Below, piece after piece: positions 25,129 through 33,416 of a DNA stretch of 64,000 nt. The position numbers were made by a program, and so were the translations under genes. The notes under the pieces are model-generated. The model did not search any database, was not told the DNA's origin, and saw only the letters and a program-made list of their open reading frames with translations. Source of the stretch: Verrucomicrobiales bacterium (lineage in GTDB: Bacteria > Verrucomicrobiota > Verrucomicrobiia > Limisphaerales > J093); assembly GCA_015075445.1 (NCBI GenBank), contig JABTUJ010000025.1, positions 1-64,000 of the forward strand, given 5' to 3'. Each line of letters begins with the position of its first letter. The first letter of the stretch is position 1.

Positions 25129-26847
25129 CTAGCGTCCGGTCCCCCCGCCGGTGGTTCCGAGGCCGCCGAAGCCGGTGTTGCCGCGACCCATGTTCTGCTG
25201 GGTGGTGGTGGCGCGGGTGTTGAGCTGGCGACCGGTCTGCTGGGTGTTCCGGGTGGTGGTGGTGCGGTTGCGGGTGTTCTGGGTTTCGAAGAGGCCCCGG
25301 AGGATCTCCTCGACGACGGTGGGATCGGTGTTCTCGACCGAGAACATGTACACCTCCTGCTTCTTCGCGTTGTCGGCGTCCAGTTGTTCGATCATCTGGG
25401 CGACCTGGACCATGATGTCGCGGGCGGCGGTGACGACGACGGACTGGGTGCGGAGGTCGGGGACGGCGAGCACGCGGCTCTGCTTCTGGAGGCGGGAGCT
25501 GTCGCCGCCCTGGAGGGCGGCCACGCCGCCGCCGAAGGGCCCGCCGCCGAAGCGGATCTGGCCGCGACCGCCCTGGCTCTGGCTCGAGGTGGAATCCGGG
25601 AAGAGCTCCTTGATGAGGTCGGCCATCTCCTGGGCATCCGAGTGGCGCAGGCGGAAGACGCGCAGCTCGGTAATGTCGTCGACATCCGTGTCCACCTCGC
25701 GGACGAGGTCTTCGATGATGGGCATCTGTTCCTCGGGGGCGGAGACGACGAGGGAGTTGCTGCGTTCATCGGCGACGGCCACGACGCCGGGGGTGGAGAC
25801 GCGGGAACCGCCGCCGCCGCCGCTCTGGCCGCCCTGGTTGCCGCCGCCGCCGGGCATTCCGGGGAACTGCATCCCGCCGGGGCCGCGGAAGCCGCGGACG
25901 GTCTGCTGCTGGTTGCCGGTGCTGCGGGCGTTCTGGGCGGCAAAGAGGTCGCGGACGACCGTGGCGAGGGCCTTGGCATCGGCGTGTTGGAGCGGGAACA
26001 CGCGCACGGCGGAAACGCTGGCGATGGCGGTATCGAGGGCGCGAATGATCTCGGCGATGCGGCGGATATTGGACTGGGTGTCGGTGACCACGACGGCGTT
26101 GCCGCCTTCGTTGGCCGCGATGGTGGCCGTGGCAGGAAAGAGGGGGGTGAGGTCACGGCTCAGTTGCACGGCGTTCACAAAGCGGACGGGGATGATCTGG
26201 GTGATGACTTGGTCCCCGAACGGGATGCTCTCCGGGTCGTTGCCGCTGCGCACGGGTGTGTTGCGGCGCCGCGCTTCGTCCTGCGTGAGGATGGTGAGGG
26301 TGCGACCCTCCTGGAGGGCGGCGTAGCCGTTCTTGGATAGGACTTGATTGAGGAGGTCGACGGCCTCGGTGCGGGTCAGGGGCTGGTTGCTCCAGACGTC
26401 CAGTTTCCCTTTCACCTCGGTTTCGAGGATGATGATGAAACCGGCGGCCTCGCTGAGGTAGTCGAGGACGAGGTCGAGGGGAGCGCCGCGGAAGTTGAGA
26501 CGGAGCGGGGTTTCCTCGGCGGAACTGGGGGGGGAGGATTGCGCCGCCAGGCGGCGGGCGGCGCGGTCGCGGGCGTCGGTCAGCGTGGGACTGAGCGTCG
26601 CGGGCCGGGCGGAGGCGGGCCGGGCACTGGGCGCGGCCCCCCGCGAAGGCAGCATCGCGGGCATGTCCTCTGCGGGCGCGGGCTGGTACCCCCCGCCGGC
26701 AGCGTGGTCATCCTCCGGGGCCGGCATCTCCTCGCCCTCAACGGGGGGTGGCGGTGACGGATCGTCGGGGGGCTCCTGCTGGGCGAGGCCCCAGGGGATC
26801 AGGACGGCAATCGCCCAGGCGGCGAGAAGGGTGTGGAACGTTTTCAT
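25129..26847 (-). CDS. Type II secretion secretin N-domain protein (N0-N3, no barrel)
   Basis: This 572-residue exported protein has a signal peptide (ending GLAQQ), then a Pro/Glu-rich linker to about residue 110. An N0 domain follows (LRLNFRGAPLDLVLDYLSEAAG), then successive secretin N1/N2-type repeats with NAVVVTDTQSNIRRI, NSLVVSAPEEQMP and QSVVVTAARDIMVQV. The family C-terminal secretin barrel is missing; the protein ends in a Gly/Thr/Asn-rich tail. With the next gene (23970-25085) it would rebuild a full GspD from two polypeptides. Confidence 0.85.
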   Translation of the reverse strand: MKTFHTLLAAWAIAVLIPWGLAQQEPPDDPSPPPPVEGEEMPAPEDDHAAGGGYQPAPAEDMPAMLPSRGAAPSARPASARPATLSPTLTDARDRAARRLAAQSSPPSSAEETPLRLNFRGAPLDLVLDYLSEAAGFIIILETEVKGKLDVWSNQPLTRTEAVDLLNQVLSKNGYAALQEGRTLTILTQDEARRRNTPVRSGNDPESIPFGDQVITQIIPVRFVNAVQLSRDLTPLFPATATIAANEGGNAVVVTDTQSNIRRIAEIIRALDTAIASVSAVRVFPLQHADAKALATVVRDLFAAQNARSTGNQQQTVRGFRGPGGMQFPGMPGGGGNQGGQSGGGGGSRVSTPGVVAVADERSNSLVVSAPEEQMPIIEDLVREVDTDVDDITELRVFRLRHSDAQEMADLIKELFPDSTSSQSQGGRGQIRFGGGPFGGGVAALQGGDSSRLQKQSRVLAVPDLRTQSVVVTAARDIMVQVAQMIEQLDADNAKKQEVYMFSVENTDPTVVEEILRGLFETQNTRNRTTTTRNTQQTGRQLNTRATTTQQNMGRGNTGFGGLGTTGGGTGR

Positions 26848-27542
26848 CGGGATTCCCTTTCACGTTTTTCCATCAAGCGTTTCAGAACTTCATCGGCATC
26901 TGCATTCGAGGCGGTGGCACGGCTCTCGCCGGTGCGCGACGTGGAGGGCGGGCCGCTGCCCGCGCGGGGGGTAGCGGCGAAACCGGTGAAGGACTCACCC
27001 GGCTCGCTGAGCTGCCACTCGCCCGCCTCTTCGCGGCGCATCTGCATGCCCATGCGCAGTTCGATGGCATGGGTGCCACTCTGGAGTTTGACCGCGTTCG
27101 GCAGGATTTCGATGACCTCGAAATCGGCGACCTTCCCGCCGGTCGGGACCGCCTTGCGGTAGTCGGAGCCGGAGCCATCGAAGAAGGCGAACGTGCCCTG
27201 CGCATAGCTCATGGTGCCGACGAGGCCGAAGGCGTCCACGCGCGTTGGGCGGCGCGTCTCGCGGGGAGGGTCGGGACGGCGGCCGGAGCGACTGGCATTG
27301 AAGATGTTCCGCTCGTTGATGAGCGCGAAGGTCGCGTAACCCGGGCGCGCGCGGGTCGCGGCAGGAGGCGTTGGCTCGGGAGTCGGGGCGGGGTCGGTGG
27401 CCGGGCTGGAGTCGGTGGCCGGGCTGGAGTCGGTGGCCGGGCGGGCCACGAGCGCAGCCAGGCCCAGGGCGAAGGCCGCCGTCAGGCGGCGGGTGGAAGT
27501 CAGCCGCCGCCCTTCGCTCCAGAGTATGTGCCGGACCTTCAT
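26844..27542 (-). CDS. GspC/PilP-like type II secretion inner-membrane protein
   Basis: This 232-residue protein has a basic N-terminus and one hydrophobic segment near residues 19-34, then a Ser-Pro-Ala-Thr-Asp repeat linker encoded by an 18-bp tandem repeat (27393-27446). The beta domain that follows (NIFNASRSGR, FGLVGTMSYAQGTFAFFDGSG, VIEILPNAVKLQSGTHAIELR) resembles the homology-region of GspC/PilP, which links the inner-membrane platform to the secretin. It sits between GspD and GspM-like genes, as expected for gspC, and overlaps the N-domain gene by 4 bp. Confidence 0.7.
   Translation of the reverse strand: MKVRHILWSEGRRLTSTRRLTAAFALGLAALVARPATDSSPATDSSPATDPAPTPEPTPPAATRARPGYATFALINERNIFNASRSGRRPDPPRETRRPTRVDAFGLVGTMSYAQGTFAFFDGSGSDYRKAVPTGGKVADFEVIEILPNAVKLQSGTHAIELRMGMQMRREEAGEWQLSEPGESFTGFAATPRAGSGPPSTSRTGESRATASNADADEVLKRLMEKRERESR
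27393..27446 (-). repeat. 18-bp tandem repeat in the GspC-like linker
   Basis: The unit GTCGGTGGCCGGGCTGGA occurs almost three times and encodes the repeated peptide SSPATD. Copy number changes would only alter linker length. Confidence 0.8.
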
Positions 27543-27546
27543 CGGT

Positions 27547-28086
27547 TCAGGGAGACTCGGACGGTTTGAACATCAGGCCGTTGACGAGCAGGCCGAGCGT
27601 CAGGAGTTCCCCGCGATCGTCGCGCGCGGTGATCTCGACGGCATCGAGCTTCAGAGCCATCGGGTCTGCCTCGATATCATACAACAGGCGGGTGATGCTG
27701 GAAAGGTTGCCGGAGGCGTCGACGCGGCATTCGAGGTTGGCGAAGCGCTCGGAGGTCGAGCGTTTGAGCTGGGGTTTGATCGAGGTCACGCCGACGCGGC
27801 TGGCCTGGGACCAGCGGTCAAAAGCTTTCAGCACCTGGTTTTCGGCGGCGGAGGCCTCAGCGGCGAGGCAGGCGGCCTGCATGGCGGCCCAGCGGGAGCG
27901 GATGATGGCCTCCCGTTCCAGGAGGAGAGCGCCCTGGTTGACGGACTTCTGGAGCTCGGTCAACCGGGCGGCACGATCGTTCCAGTGGCGGGCCAGCGGC
28001 GTGAGGACGAGCCGGTCACCGACGAGGAGCGCGAAGGCCCCGATGGCGGCGAGGGCGAGGATCTGCTGGCGATTCTGCAGCTTCAT
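27547..28086 (-). CDS. GspM/PilO-like type II secretion protein
   Basis: This 179-residue protein has a single N-terminal transmembrane helix (about residues 9-29), a coiled-coil region rich in Ala and Glu, and a small ferredoxin-like C-terminal domain (FANLECRVDASGNLSSITRLLYDI-type pattern). This architecture matches PilO/GspM, part of the inner-membrane assembly platform. It overlaps the upstream PilM/PilN-like gene by 4 bp (ATGA), so it is co-translated with it. Confidence 0.7.
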   Translation of the reverse strand: MKLQNRQQILALAAIGAFALLVGDRLVLTPLARHWNDRAARLTELQKSVNQGALLLEREAIIRSRWAAMQAACLAAEASAAENQVLKAFDRWSQASRVGVTSIKPQLKRSTSERFANLECRVDASGNLSSITRLLYDIEADPMALKLDAVEITARDDRGELLTLGLLVNGLMFKPSESP

Positions 28087-29549
28087 AGGGTGGCGGGGCC
28101 GCTCCAGCGGAAGTTGATGGTGAACTGCATGGGGGTGCGCCCGCGGATCTGATCAACTTTCACGTCGCGGACCTCGTGGGCGGCCCGGAGCCGGTCCAGG
28201 GCCTGGTACAGCGTTCGTTGATCGCGCGCCGTGCCGGTGCACGTGACGGCGCCCGTTGCGCGGATTTCCACCGTCTTGGCCGTGACGCCTCCGTCCTCGG
28301 GGAAGGCCTCGCTGAGGCGCTGCAGGATGGTGAGGGAACGGAAAGACTCGTCGAACCAGGGTCGGAATTCCTTGATCTGCTGCTGGAGCGCCTCGAGTTC
28401 GGCGACGGGCTGGCGCACGGCGTCCCAGCGAGCCTGCCAGCGCAGCAACTGGATCTGTTGCACGCCAAAGGCCAGGGCGACCAGGCCGACGACCGCCCCG
28501 GCGGCCGCAGTGCCCCAGGCCAGCTTGCGGGAGGCGTACCGGTCGGCGATCTGCTTCCAGCGGCTGATCTTGGGGGGCAGAAACTCGAGGGGCACCGGTT
28601 GCCGGTCGAGACGGCGAAGGGCCAGGGTCAAGGCCGGCGAGACTGCGGCTGGCCCTGGCAGCCGGACGGCGAACGCATCGGGCGCATGCTCGCTGACCTT
28701 CTCGACGCGCAGCCCCAATGGCTCAAAGCGGCTGCGGAGTTCGGCGGTCAAGCCTTCCACTGGCTCGCCGCGGCCAAAGACGCGCACGCAGCGGATCGCG
28801 TCCCGCACGTCGGGAGGCAGTTGGCCCAGGGTGATGCGGATTTCCCGGGCGAGCTGGTCCGCTGCGGGACCCGCCATGCGGCCCTCGGATTCGGCGCTGG
28901 CCGCGAGCGAGCGGAGCACGGCAATCCCACCGCCGCACGAGACTTGCAGGTTGGTGCCGATCGTGCCCGGCACCAGCGCCAGCACGCCCTCACCCTGGGC
29001 ACCGTCGGCCGGCTGGAGGCTGGCGATGCCGAGCGAGAAGCTGACGGGGAGCAACTGGGCGGCCCGGAGCACGGTTTCGAGCCGGGCCAGATGGTGCCGC
29101 GGCACGGCGATGAGCGTGGCGTGCTGCTGGCCGGCAGGGGTGCGAGAGCGCGACTCGACGACCAGCAGGGTGTCGACGCTTGAGGGGAAGCCCCGTTCCG
29201 CCTCGATCTGGAGGAAGCCGGCGAGGTCGGCCTCGGGGAGTTCGGGCAGGCTCACGCTGAGGGTGAGGCACCAGCTCATTGGCAGACAGATGGCGCAACG
29301 CCGTTCGCGGATGCCGGCGGCGTCCAGGTGCTTGCGGATCTCCCGGCCGATGAGCTCCGGTTCCGCGGTCAGGAGATCCAGCGACAGGGGGACGGAGAGG
29401 GTGTGCTTGAGATCGGCGCTGCCGTTGGTGCGGCGGACCTCGGCGGCTTCGAGGCGGCCCTGATCGAAGGCGAGGCCGAGCAACGCGCCGCCGGCGGGAC
29501 GGCGTGGCAGGAGCCGGGGGATCCGGTCATGGAGTTGGAGCCAGTTCAT
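28083..29549 (-). CDS. GspL-like protein (PilM-like ATPase fold fused to PilN-like domain)
   Basis: This 488-residue protein has a cytoplasmic actin-like (PilM/GspL) domain in residues 1-320, with LLGLAFDQGRLEAAEV at the nucleotide-binding start. One transmembrane helix follows (about 343-366), then a periplasmic PilN/GspL-like domain (ILQRLSEAFPEDGGVTAKTV; LYQALDRLRAAHEVRDVKV). It anchors the GspE ATPase to the membrane platform. It lies between gspK and the GspM-like gene, where gspL belongs. Confidence 0.78.
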   Translation of the reverse strand: MNWLQLHDRIPRLLPRRPAGGALLGLAFDQGRLEAAEVRRTNGSADLKHTLSVPLSLDLLTAEPELIGREIRKHLDAAGIRERRCAICLPMSWCLTLSVSLPELPEADLAGFLQIEAERGFPSSVDTLLVVESRSRTPAGQQHATLIAVPRHHLARLETVLRAAQLLPVSFSLGIASLQPADGAQGEGVLALVPGTIGTNLQVSCGGGIAVLRSLAASAESEGRMAGPAADQLAREIRITLGQLPPDVRDAIRCVRVFGRGEPVEGLTAELRSRFEPLGLRVEKVSEHAPDAFAVRLPGPAAVSPALTLALRRLDRQPVPLEFLPPKISRWKQIADRYASRKLAWGTAAAGAVVGLVALAFGVQQIQLLRWQARWDAVRQPVAELEALQQQIKEFRPWFDESFRSLTILQRLSEAFPEDGGVTAKTVEIRATGAVTCTGTARDQRTLYQALDRLRAAHEVRDVKVDQIRGRTPMQFTINFRWSGPATL

Positions 29550-29553
29550 GGGT

Positions 29554-31014
29554 TCATCTTCCCCATCGCGTCCCCAGGGTGCCGAAGGCGATGGTGCCCT
29601 CGCGGCGGGCCTGTTGGAGCTCTTCGCGGACGCCCGGGCCGAGGGCCCAGCCGAGATGGGTGAGGTCCTGACGGTAGCGGATGCGGGGGGCAGAGCCGCT
29701 GGTGTCGAAGATGTACTTCACCCGCTGGTAGCCGCGGCCGTGCTGTCCCAGTGCTGCGATGTCCACGGTGAACTGGTAGCTGCGGGCGGTGAGGTAGGGC
29801 CCGGCCTCGACGGCGTTCTCGCGCTCGAGGACGTCCGCGACCCAGGCGAGTGACGGCGGTTCGGTGCGGGTCAGCGTGGGGCGCGAAGCCACCAGGGTGG
29901 AGGCGAACTCGGGGCCGATGCCCGGGAGGCAGGCCAGGACGGTCTCGCTGGCGGTGTTCACGTTGACCAACCCTTCGGTGAACTGGTTGGTGGAGACCGA
30001 GAGGTAGCCCTCGACCTGGGCGAATTCATCGGTGGTCATGCCGCTGACGAGGTAGAACTCGAGGACGCTGCGGACCGTGACTGCGGCGCCGGCTCCGCCG
30101 CCGCCCGGTCCGCCGCCGCCACCCCCGCCGCCGCCGGGCGTGCCGAAGGCTCGCAGGATTTCGTTGGCCCGGTCGGCGCCCAGATGCTCCTCGAGCAGGG
30201 AGGCCAGCTCGGTGCGGTTGGTGCTGCTGACGTTGATCCGGGTCGAGCCATCGGGGGCGGTGTTGGGCTCGCGGCTGGAGACGGTGAGGTACTCGAACAG
30301 GCCGGGGTCGAGGCGGCCATCGCGATTGTCGGCGGGGGGCGAGTTCTCGCCGTCATCCTCGTTCGGGTCGAGCAGGCCGTTGAGATTGGCGTCGTCGCCG
30401 TAGAGCAGGAGCAGATCGGCGCCATACACGAGGCGGAGCTCTTCGAGCGATTCGAAGGGGGCGTTCTTGCAGCGGTAGGGCGGGTTCAAGCGCTGATAGG
30501 TCTCGTCCTCGGCGCCGCCGTCGGTGAGGTCGGAGTCGCTGTCGCGCCAGTCGATGATGGCGGCGGCGAACTCGGGCGTCATGCCGGGGAGCTGTTCGAG
30601 CATGTTGGCGGTGGCGGTGTTGAGGTTGAGCTTCGAGGCCTCGTCCACGAACCCGAACCAGGGCTCGTTGGACCAGGAGGACTCGGGGTTGCGGCCGAGG
30701 AACCAAAAGGCGGCGTCGCCGACGGGAACGGCCTCGGTGCGGTGGGTGAGGATGTCAGGGATCGCGCCGGGTTCCTCGAGGTTGACGAGCACGTTGCTGG
30801 CGTAGCGGGCGGCGCCCTCGATGGCCTGGCGTGCCAGGGTGGCGGCGACGCGGTTGTCCGCGGCGCGCAGCTCGAAGTTCATCGTGTGGGCGAAGTACAA
30901 GGCCAGGCTGACGAGGCCAAAGGAGATCCAGAGGACGATGATGAGCACCGAGCCGCGTTCGGAGCGGCGCGGCCCGGTGGGCGCGGGCGCAGGCAGGGCG
31001 CGGCGCGGGCTCAT
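29554..31014 (-). CDS. gspK: Type II secretion minor pseudopilin GspK
   Basis: This 486-residue protein starts at the ATG at 31014, which overlaps the stop of gspJ (ATGA). The N-terminus GSVLIIVLWISFGLVSLAL is the pseudopilin helix; as in other GspK proteins it lacks the Glu5 typical of major pilins. The large globular domain has two helix-hairpin-helix-like motifs (LNLNTATANMLEQLPGMTPE and VNVNTASETVLACLPGIGPE), the SAM-like domains of GspK. A poly-Gly linker is at about residues 290-305. GspK caps the pseudopilus tip with I and J. Confidence 0.88.
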   Translation of the reverse strand: MSPRRALPAPAPTGPRRSERGSVLIIVLWISFGLVSLALYFAHTMNFELRAADNRVAATLARQAIEGAARYASNVLVNLEEPGAIPDILTHRTEAVPVGDAAFWFLGRNPESSWSNEPWFGFVDEASKLNLNTATANMLEQLPGMTPEFAAAIIDWRDSDSDLTDGGAEDETYQRLNPPYRCKNAPFESLEELRLVYGADLLLLYGDDANLNGLLDPNEDDGENSPPADNRDGRLDPGLFEYLTVSSREPNTAPDGSTRINVSSTNRTELASLLEEHLGADRANEILRAFGTPGGGGGGGGGPGGGGAGAAVTVRSVLEFYLVSGMTTDEFAQVEGYLSVSTNQFTEGLVNVNTASETVLACLPGIGPEFASTLVASRPTLTRTEPPSLAWVADVLERENAVEAGPYLTARSYQFTVDIAALGQHGRGYQRVKYIFDTSGSAPRIRYRQDLTHLGWALGPGVREELQQARREGTIAFGTLGTRWGR

Positions 31015-31760
31015 GAGTCGCCTCCGCTGGCTTGCGTGGCGGTGTCGGTATCCGCCTGGACGGTCACCGGCACCACCAGCTCGATGGGCTCGGGTTCGGC
31101 CCGGTTGGTCAGGGCGCTGGTCAGGACGATTTCGACCTTGATCGCACTGGGCAGGCCGGAGGTGAGGTCGGCGGTCATCTCCCCGGTGGAATCCCAGTCG
31201 TAGCGCCAGGTCGTCCCGTCGAAATATTGGAAGGTGACGGTCTCGACGCCGCCGAGGAGGAACTGGTCGTCGGGGGTGCTCTCGACCAAGGCGAGGAGGT
31301 TGCGATTCACGGAGCGGAAGAGCTCGAGGCCGGGGCGGTCGTTGGTGGGGGAGGTCAGGCGATAAGTGACGCGTTGGATCTCCGGCCAGGGGTCGGTGTC
31401 GCGGAGGACGCCGACGGTGGTATAGAAGTCGGGCGCAACCCGTCCGAGGAGGGTGGCGGTGGTCCCCGTGGGGGCCGTCTGGAGCGGGCCGGCGAGGGTC
31501 CCGCCGGGGCTTGCCAGGTTGGCGAGGTCGCGCTGGATTACGGCCAGGGCCTGCTGGAGCGGGACGGCTTCCTCGAGGCTGGCGGTGGTCCGGTTGCGCA
31601 GCCGCAGGGCGCCGTGGAAGACATAATGCATGGCCACCAGGACGACGGCGAAGACGACGACGGCCAGCAGCACCTCGAGGAGGGTAAAGCCGGCGACGCG
31701 TGATTGGCTGCGTGCGAGGCACGTCGGCGCGGGCGGCAGGTGGGGGAGCGCCCGGTTCAT
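31011..31760 (-). CDS. gspJ: Type II secretion minor pseudopilin GspJ
   Basis: This 249-residue pseudopilin has the prepilin peptidase site at G-FTLLEVLLAVVVFAVVL, with the leader of about 23 residues. The globular domain contains RDLANLASPGG and LFRSVNRNLL. The ATG at 31760 is chosen because it overlaps the gspI stop (ATGA) and gives a normal leader. Together with GspI and GspK it forms the tip complex of the pseudopilus. Confidence 0.87.
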   Translation of the reverse strand: MNRALPHLPPAPTCLARSQSRVAGFTLLEVLLAVVVFAVVLVAMHYVFHGALRLRNRTTASLEEAVPLQQALAVIQRDLANLASPGGTLAGPLQTAPTGTTATLLGRVAPDFYTTVGVLRDTDPWPEIQRVTYRLTSPTNDRPGLELFRSVNRNLLALVESTPDDQFLLGGVETVTFQYFDGTTWRYDWDSTGEMTADLTSGLPSAIKVEIVLTSALTNRAEPEPIELVVPVTVQADTDTATQASGGDS

Positions 31761-32224
31761 AGGGTTCCCCCTCCGGGGCCGGCGGTGGTCGTGGCGGGAG
31801 TGTTGGTCTCCGTCAGGGTGGCGGACGGATCGGCGAGGGTGGCGAGCCGGAGCTCGTACTCCTGTCCCTGCACGTCGAAGTAGACTGCCACCGTGAGCTC
31901 GCGCAGGGTGCCTTCCTCCCACGGATCGTTCTGGACGAACCACCGGTACGTGCGGAATTGCTGGGTGGACTCGCCGCGCAGGCTTGCGCTCTGCCAGTCG
32001 CCCATGACGAGCCGCTCGTTCAGGACGTTCTCGGCCACGCGGGCGGCGACGCCTTTGGCCGCGGCGACCTGACCGGCGAGGTTGGCGATGCGCAGGCCTT
32101 GTACAGCCACCGGGATGACGATGGCCATGAAGACGAGCGCGGCGAGCGCCTCGGCCAGCGTGAAGGCCGCGGTGCGCCGCCTACGCCTAGCGCGGGAGCA
32201 GGGGTTCGTCGGTGCGCAGTTCAT
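31757..32224 (-). CDS. gspI: Type II secretion minor pseudopilin GspI
   Basis: This is a 155-residue pseudopilin. The cleavage site is A-AFTLAEALAALVFMAIVIP, with Ala rather than Gly before the mature Phe, and Glu5 is retained. The C-terminal domain has TYRWFVQNDPWEEGTLRELTV, typical of GspI. The ATG at 32224 lies inside the 3' end of gspH (38-bp overlap), which suggests coupled translation. Confidence 0.85.
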   Translation of the reverse strand: MNCAPTNPCSRARRRRRTAAFTLAEALAALVFMAIVIPVAVQGLRIANLAGQVAAAKGVAARVAENVLNERLVMGDWQSASLRGESTQQFRTYRWFVQNDPWEEGTLRELTVAVYFDVQGQEYELRLATLADPSATLTETNTPATTTAGPGGGTL

Positions 32225-32783
32225 AGCGCAGGCGATTGCGGCTTTGGGCCACCCACAACGCCGGCGCGGCTTCCGGTTCGTGGCGGGAGTGGAAGGAGAC
32301 CCAGAGCGGGTTCTGGTCGCCGAGGGTGCCCTCGGGCGTGAAGCGGAAGAGCTCGAGGTGCCGCAGACCATCCGGGCGCCGCGAGGTGGGCGAGGGCGGC
32401 GGCAGGGCCAGGGGCAGACGCACCGTCAGGGCCGTTTGGAGGTAAGGCACGACCTCGAGCGCCACGTCCTCGTGGAGGGTGAACTCGACCGCCCGCTCGT
32501 CGTAGTCGGTGTAGTTGAACTCGGCTTCGACACCGTAGAGCCGCTGTTCCCGATCCAGCCAGAGCACCATGGGCACTCCCTCGGCCACCGCCCGGCTTTG
32601 CGCATGGCGGGTGAGCGCGAGGAAACGCTGGGCTTCGACGTCGAGACCACGTCCGCGGAAAAAACGGCTGAGGGAGGGGGCCGCCAGCGACAGCACACTC
32701 AGCAACATGGCCATGACGAGGATCAGCTCGATGAGCGTGAAGCCCCGGTGTGGCGCGCCGGTCCGTGGGGTGGGGCGGGTCAT
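32187..32783 (-). CDS. gspH: Type II secretion pseudopilin GspH-like
   Basis: This 198-residue protein has the prepilin site RG-FTLIELILVMAMLLSVLSLA after a 14-residue leader. The C-terminal domain contains HAQSRAVAEGVPMVLWLDRE, the GspH/FimT signature. Its start overlaps the gspG stop by 4 bp and it precedes gspI. Confidence 0.87.
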   Translation of the reverse strand: MTRPTPRTGAPHRGFTLIELILVMAMLLSVLSLAAPSLSRFFRGRGLDVEAQRFLALTRHAQSRAVAEGVPMVLWLDREQRLYGVEAEFNYTDYDERAVEFTLHEDVALEVVPYLQTALTVRLPLALPPPSPTSRRPDGLRHLELFRFTPEGTLGDQNPLWVSFHSRHEPEAAPALWVAQSRNRLRYELRTDEPLLPR

Positions 32784-33397
32784 CGCCGCTGGGTCCAGTT
32801 CGTGATGTCGTCATCGCCCCCTTCGCGTCCGTCGGGGCCGAGCGACATGAGGTCGTAGCTGTTGGGGTTCATCTTCCCCGGGCACTCATAGACGTAGGGC
32901 TGACCCCAGGGGTCGAGCGGGATCTCGTTGCCCTTGAGGTAGGGGCCCCGCCAGTTCTGGGCGTCGCGGGGTTGGACGATCAGGTCCTGGAGGCCGTCCT
33001 TGCCCTTGGGGTAGTAACCGTTGTCCACCTCGAAGGCATCGAGGGCGGTGCCGAAGGTGGCGATCTGCGTCTGGGCGGCGGTCTGGCGGGCCTGTTCGGT
33101 GCGGCCGGAGAACTTCGGGACGACGATGGCCGCGAGGACGCCGAGGATCACGAGCACGAGCAACAGCTCGATGAGGGTGAAACCGCGGGCGGCGACTCGG
33201 GCGGCCGGCCCCGGCACGTCGCACTTCGGACTTCGACTTTCGACCTTCGAACTTCGAACTTCGACCTTCGACCTTCGACCTTCGACCTTCGACTTTCGAC
33301 TTTCGAACTTCGACTTTCGACTTTCGAACTTCGACTTTCGACTTTCGAACTTCGACTTTCGAACTTCGACCTTCGGTGTCGGCGGCAGGATGCTCAT
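32780..33397 (-). CDS. gspG: Type II secretion major pseudopilin GspG with abnormally long leader
   Basis: This 205-residue protein forms the pseudopilus shaft. The mature part starts at RG-FTLIELLLVLVILGVLAAI and carries the GspG C-terminal calcium-site region: LKGNEIPLDPWGQPYVY and DLMSLGPDGREGGDDD. The leader is about 70 residues instead of 6-20 and is made of repeated KSKFESR-type peptides encoded by a decamer-like DNA repeat (33222-33370). Either the leader is real and unusual, or translation starts further in (for example a GTG near the prepilin site). The gene sits between gspF and gspH. Confidence 0.82.
   Translation of the reverse strand: MSILPPTPKVEVRKSKFESRKSKFESRKSKFESRKSKVEGRRSKVEVRSSKVESRSPKCDVPGPAARVAARGFTLIELLLVLVILGVLAAIVVPKFSGRTEQARQTAAQTQIATFGTALDAFEVDNGYYPKGKDGLQDLIVQPRDAQNWRGPYLKGNEIPLDPWGQPYVYECPGKMNPNSYDLMSLGPDGREGGDDDITNWTQRR
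33222..33370. repeat. Tandem TTCGACTTTCGAACTTCGAC-type repeat in the gspG leader
   Basis: About fifteen degenerate copies of a 7-10 bp unit (TTCGAMYTTCGAMYTT) lie at the 5' end of gspG. The same sequence style recurs at 63081-63142 and 63203-63265 in the tRNA array, so it is a dispersed simple-repeat family of this genome. Confidence 0.8.
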
Positions 33398-33416
33398 ACG
33401 CGAAAAGGGGGTTGGG

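Noticed and set aside
33222..33370. Regulatory binding-site array upstream of gspG
   Set aside because: The same repeat style occurs at 63081-63269 in unrelated context, so it is a dispersed simple repeat.
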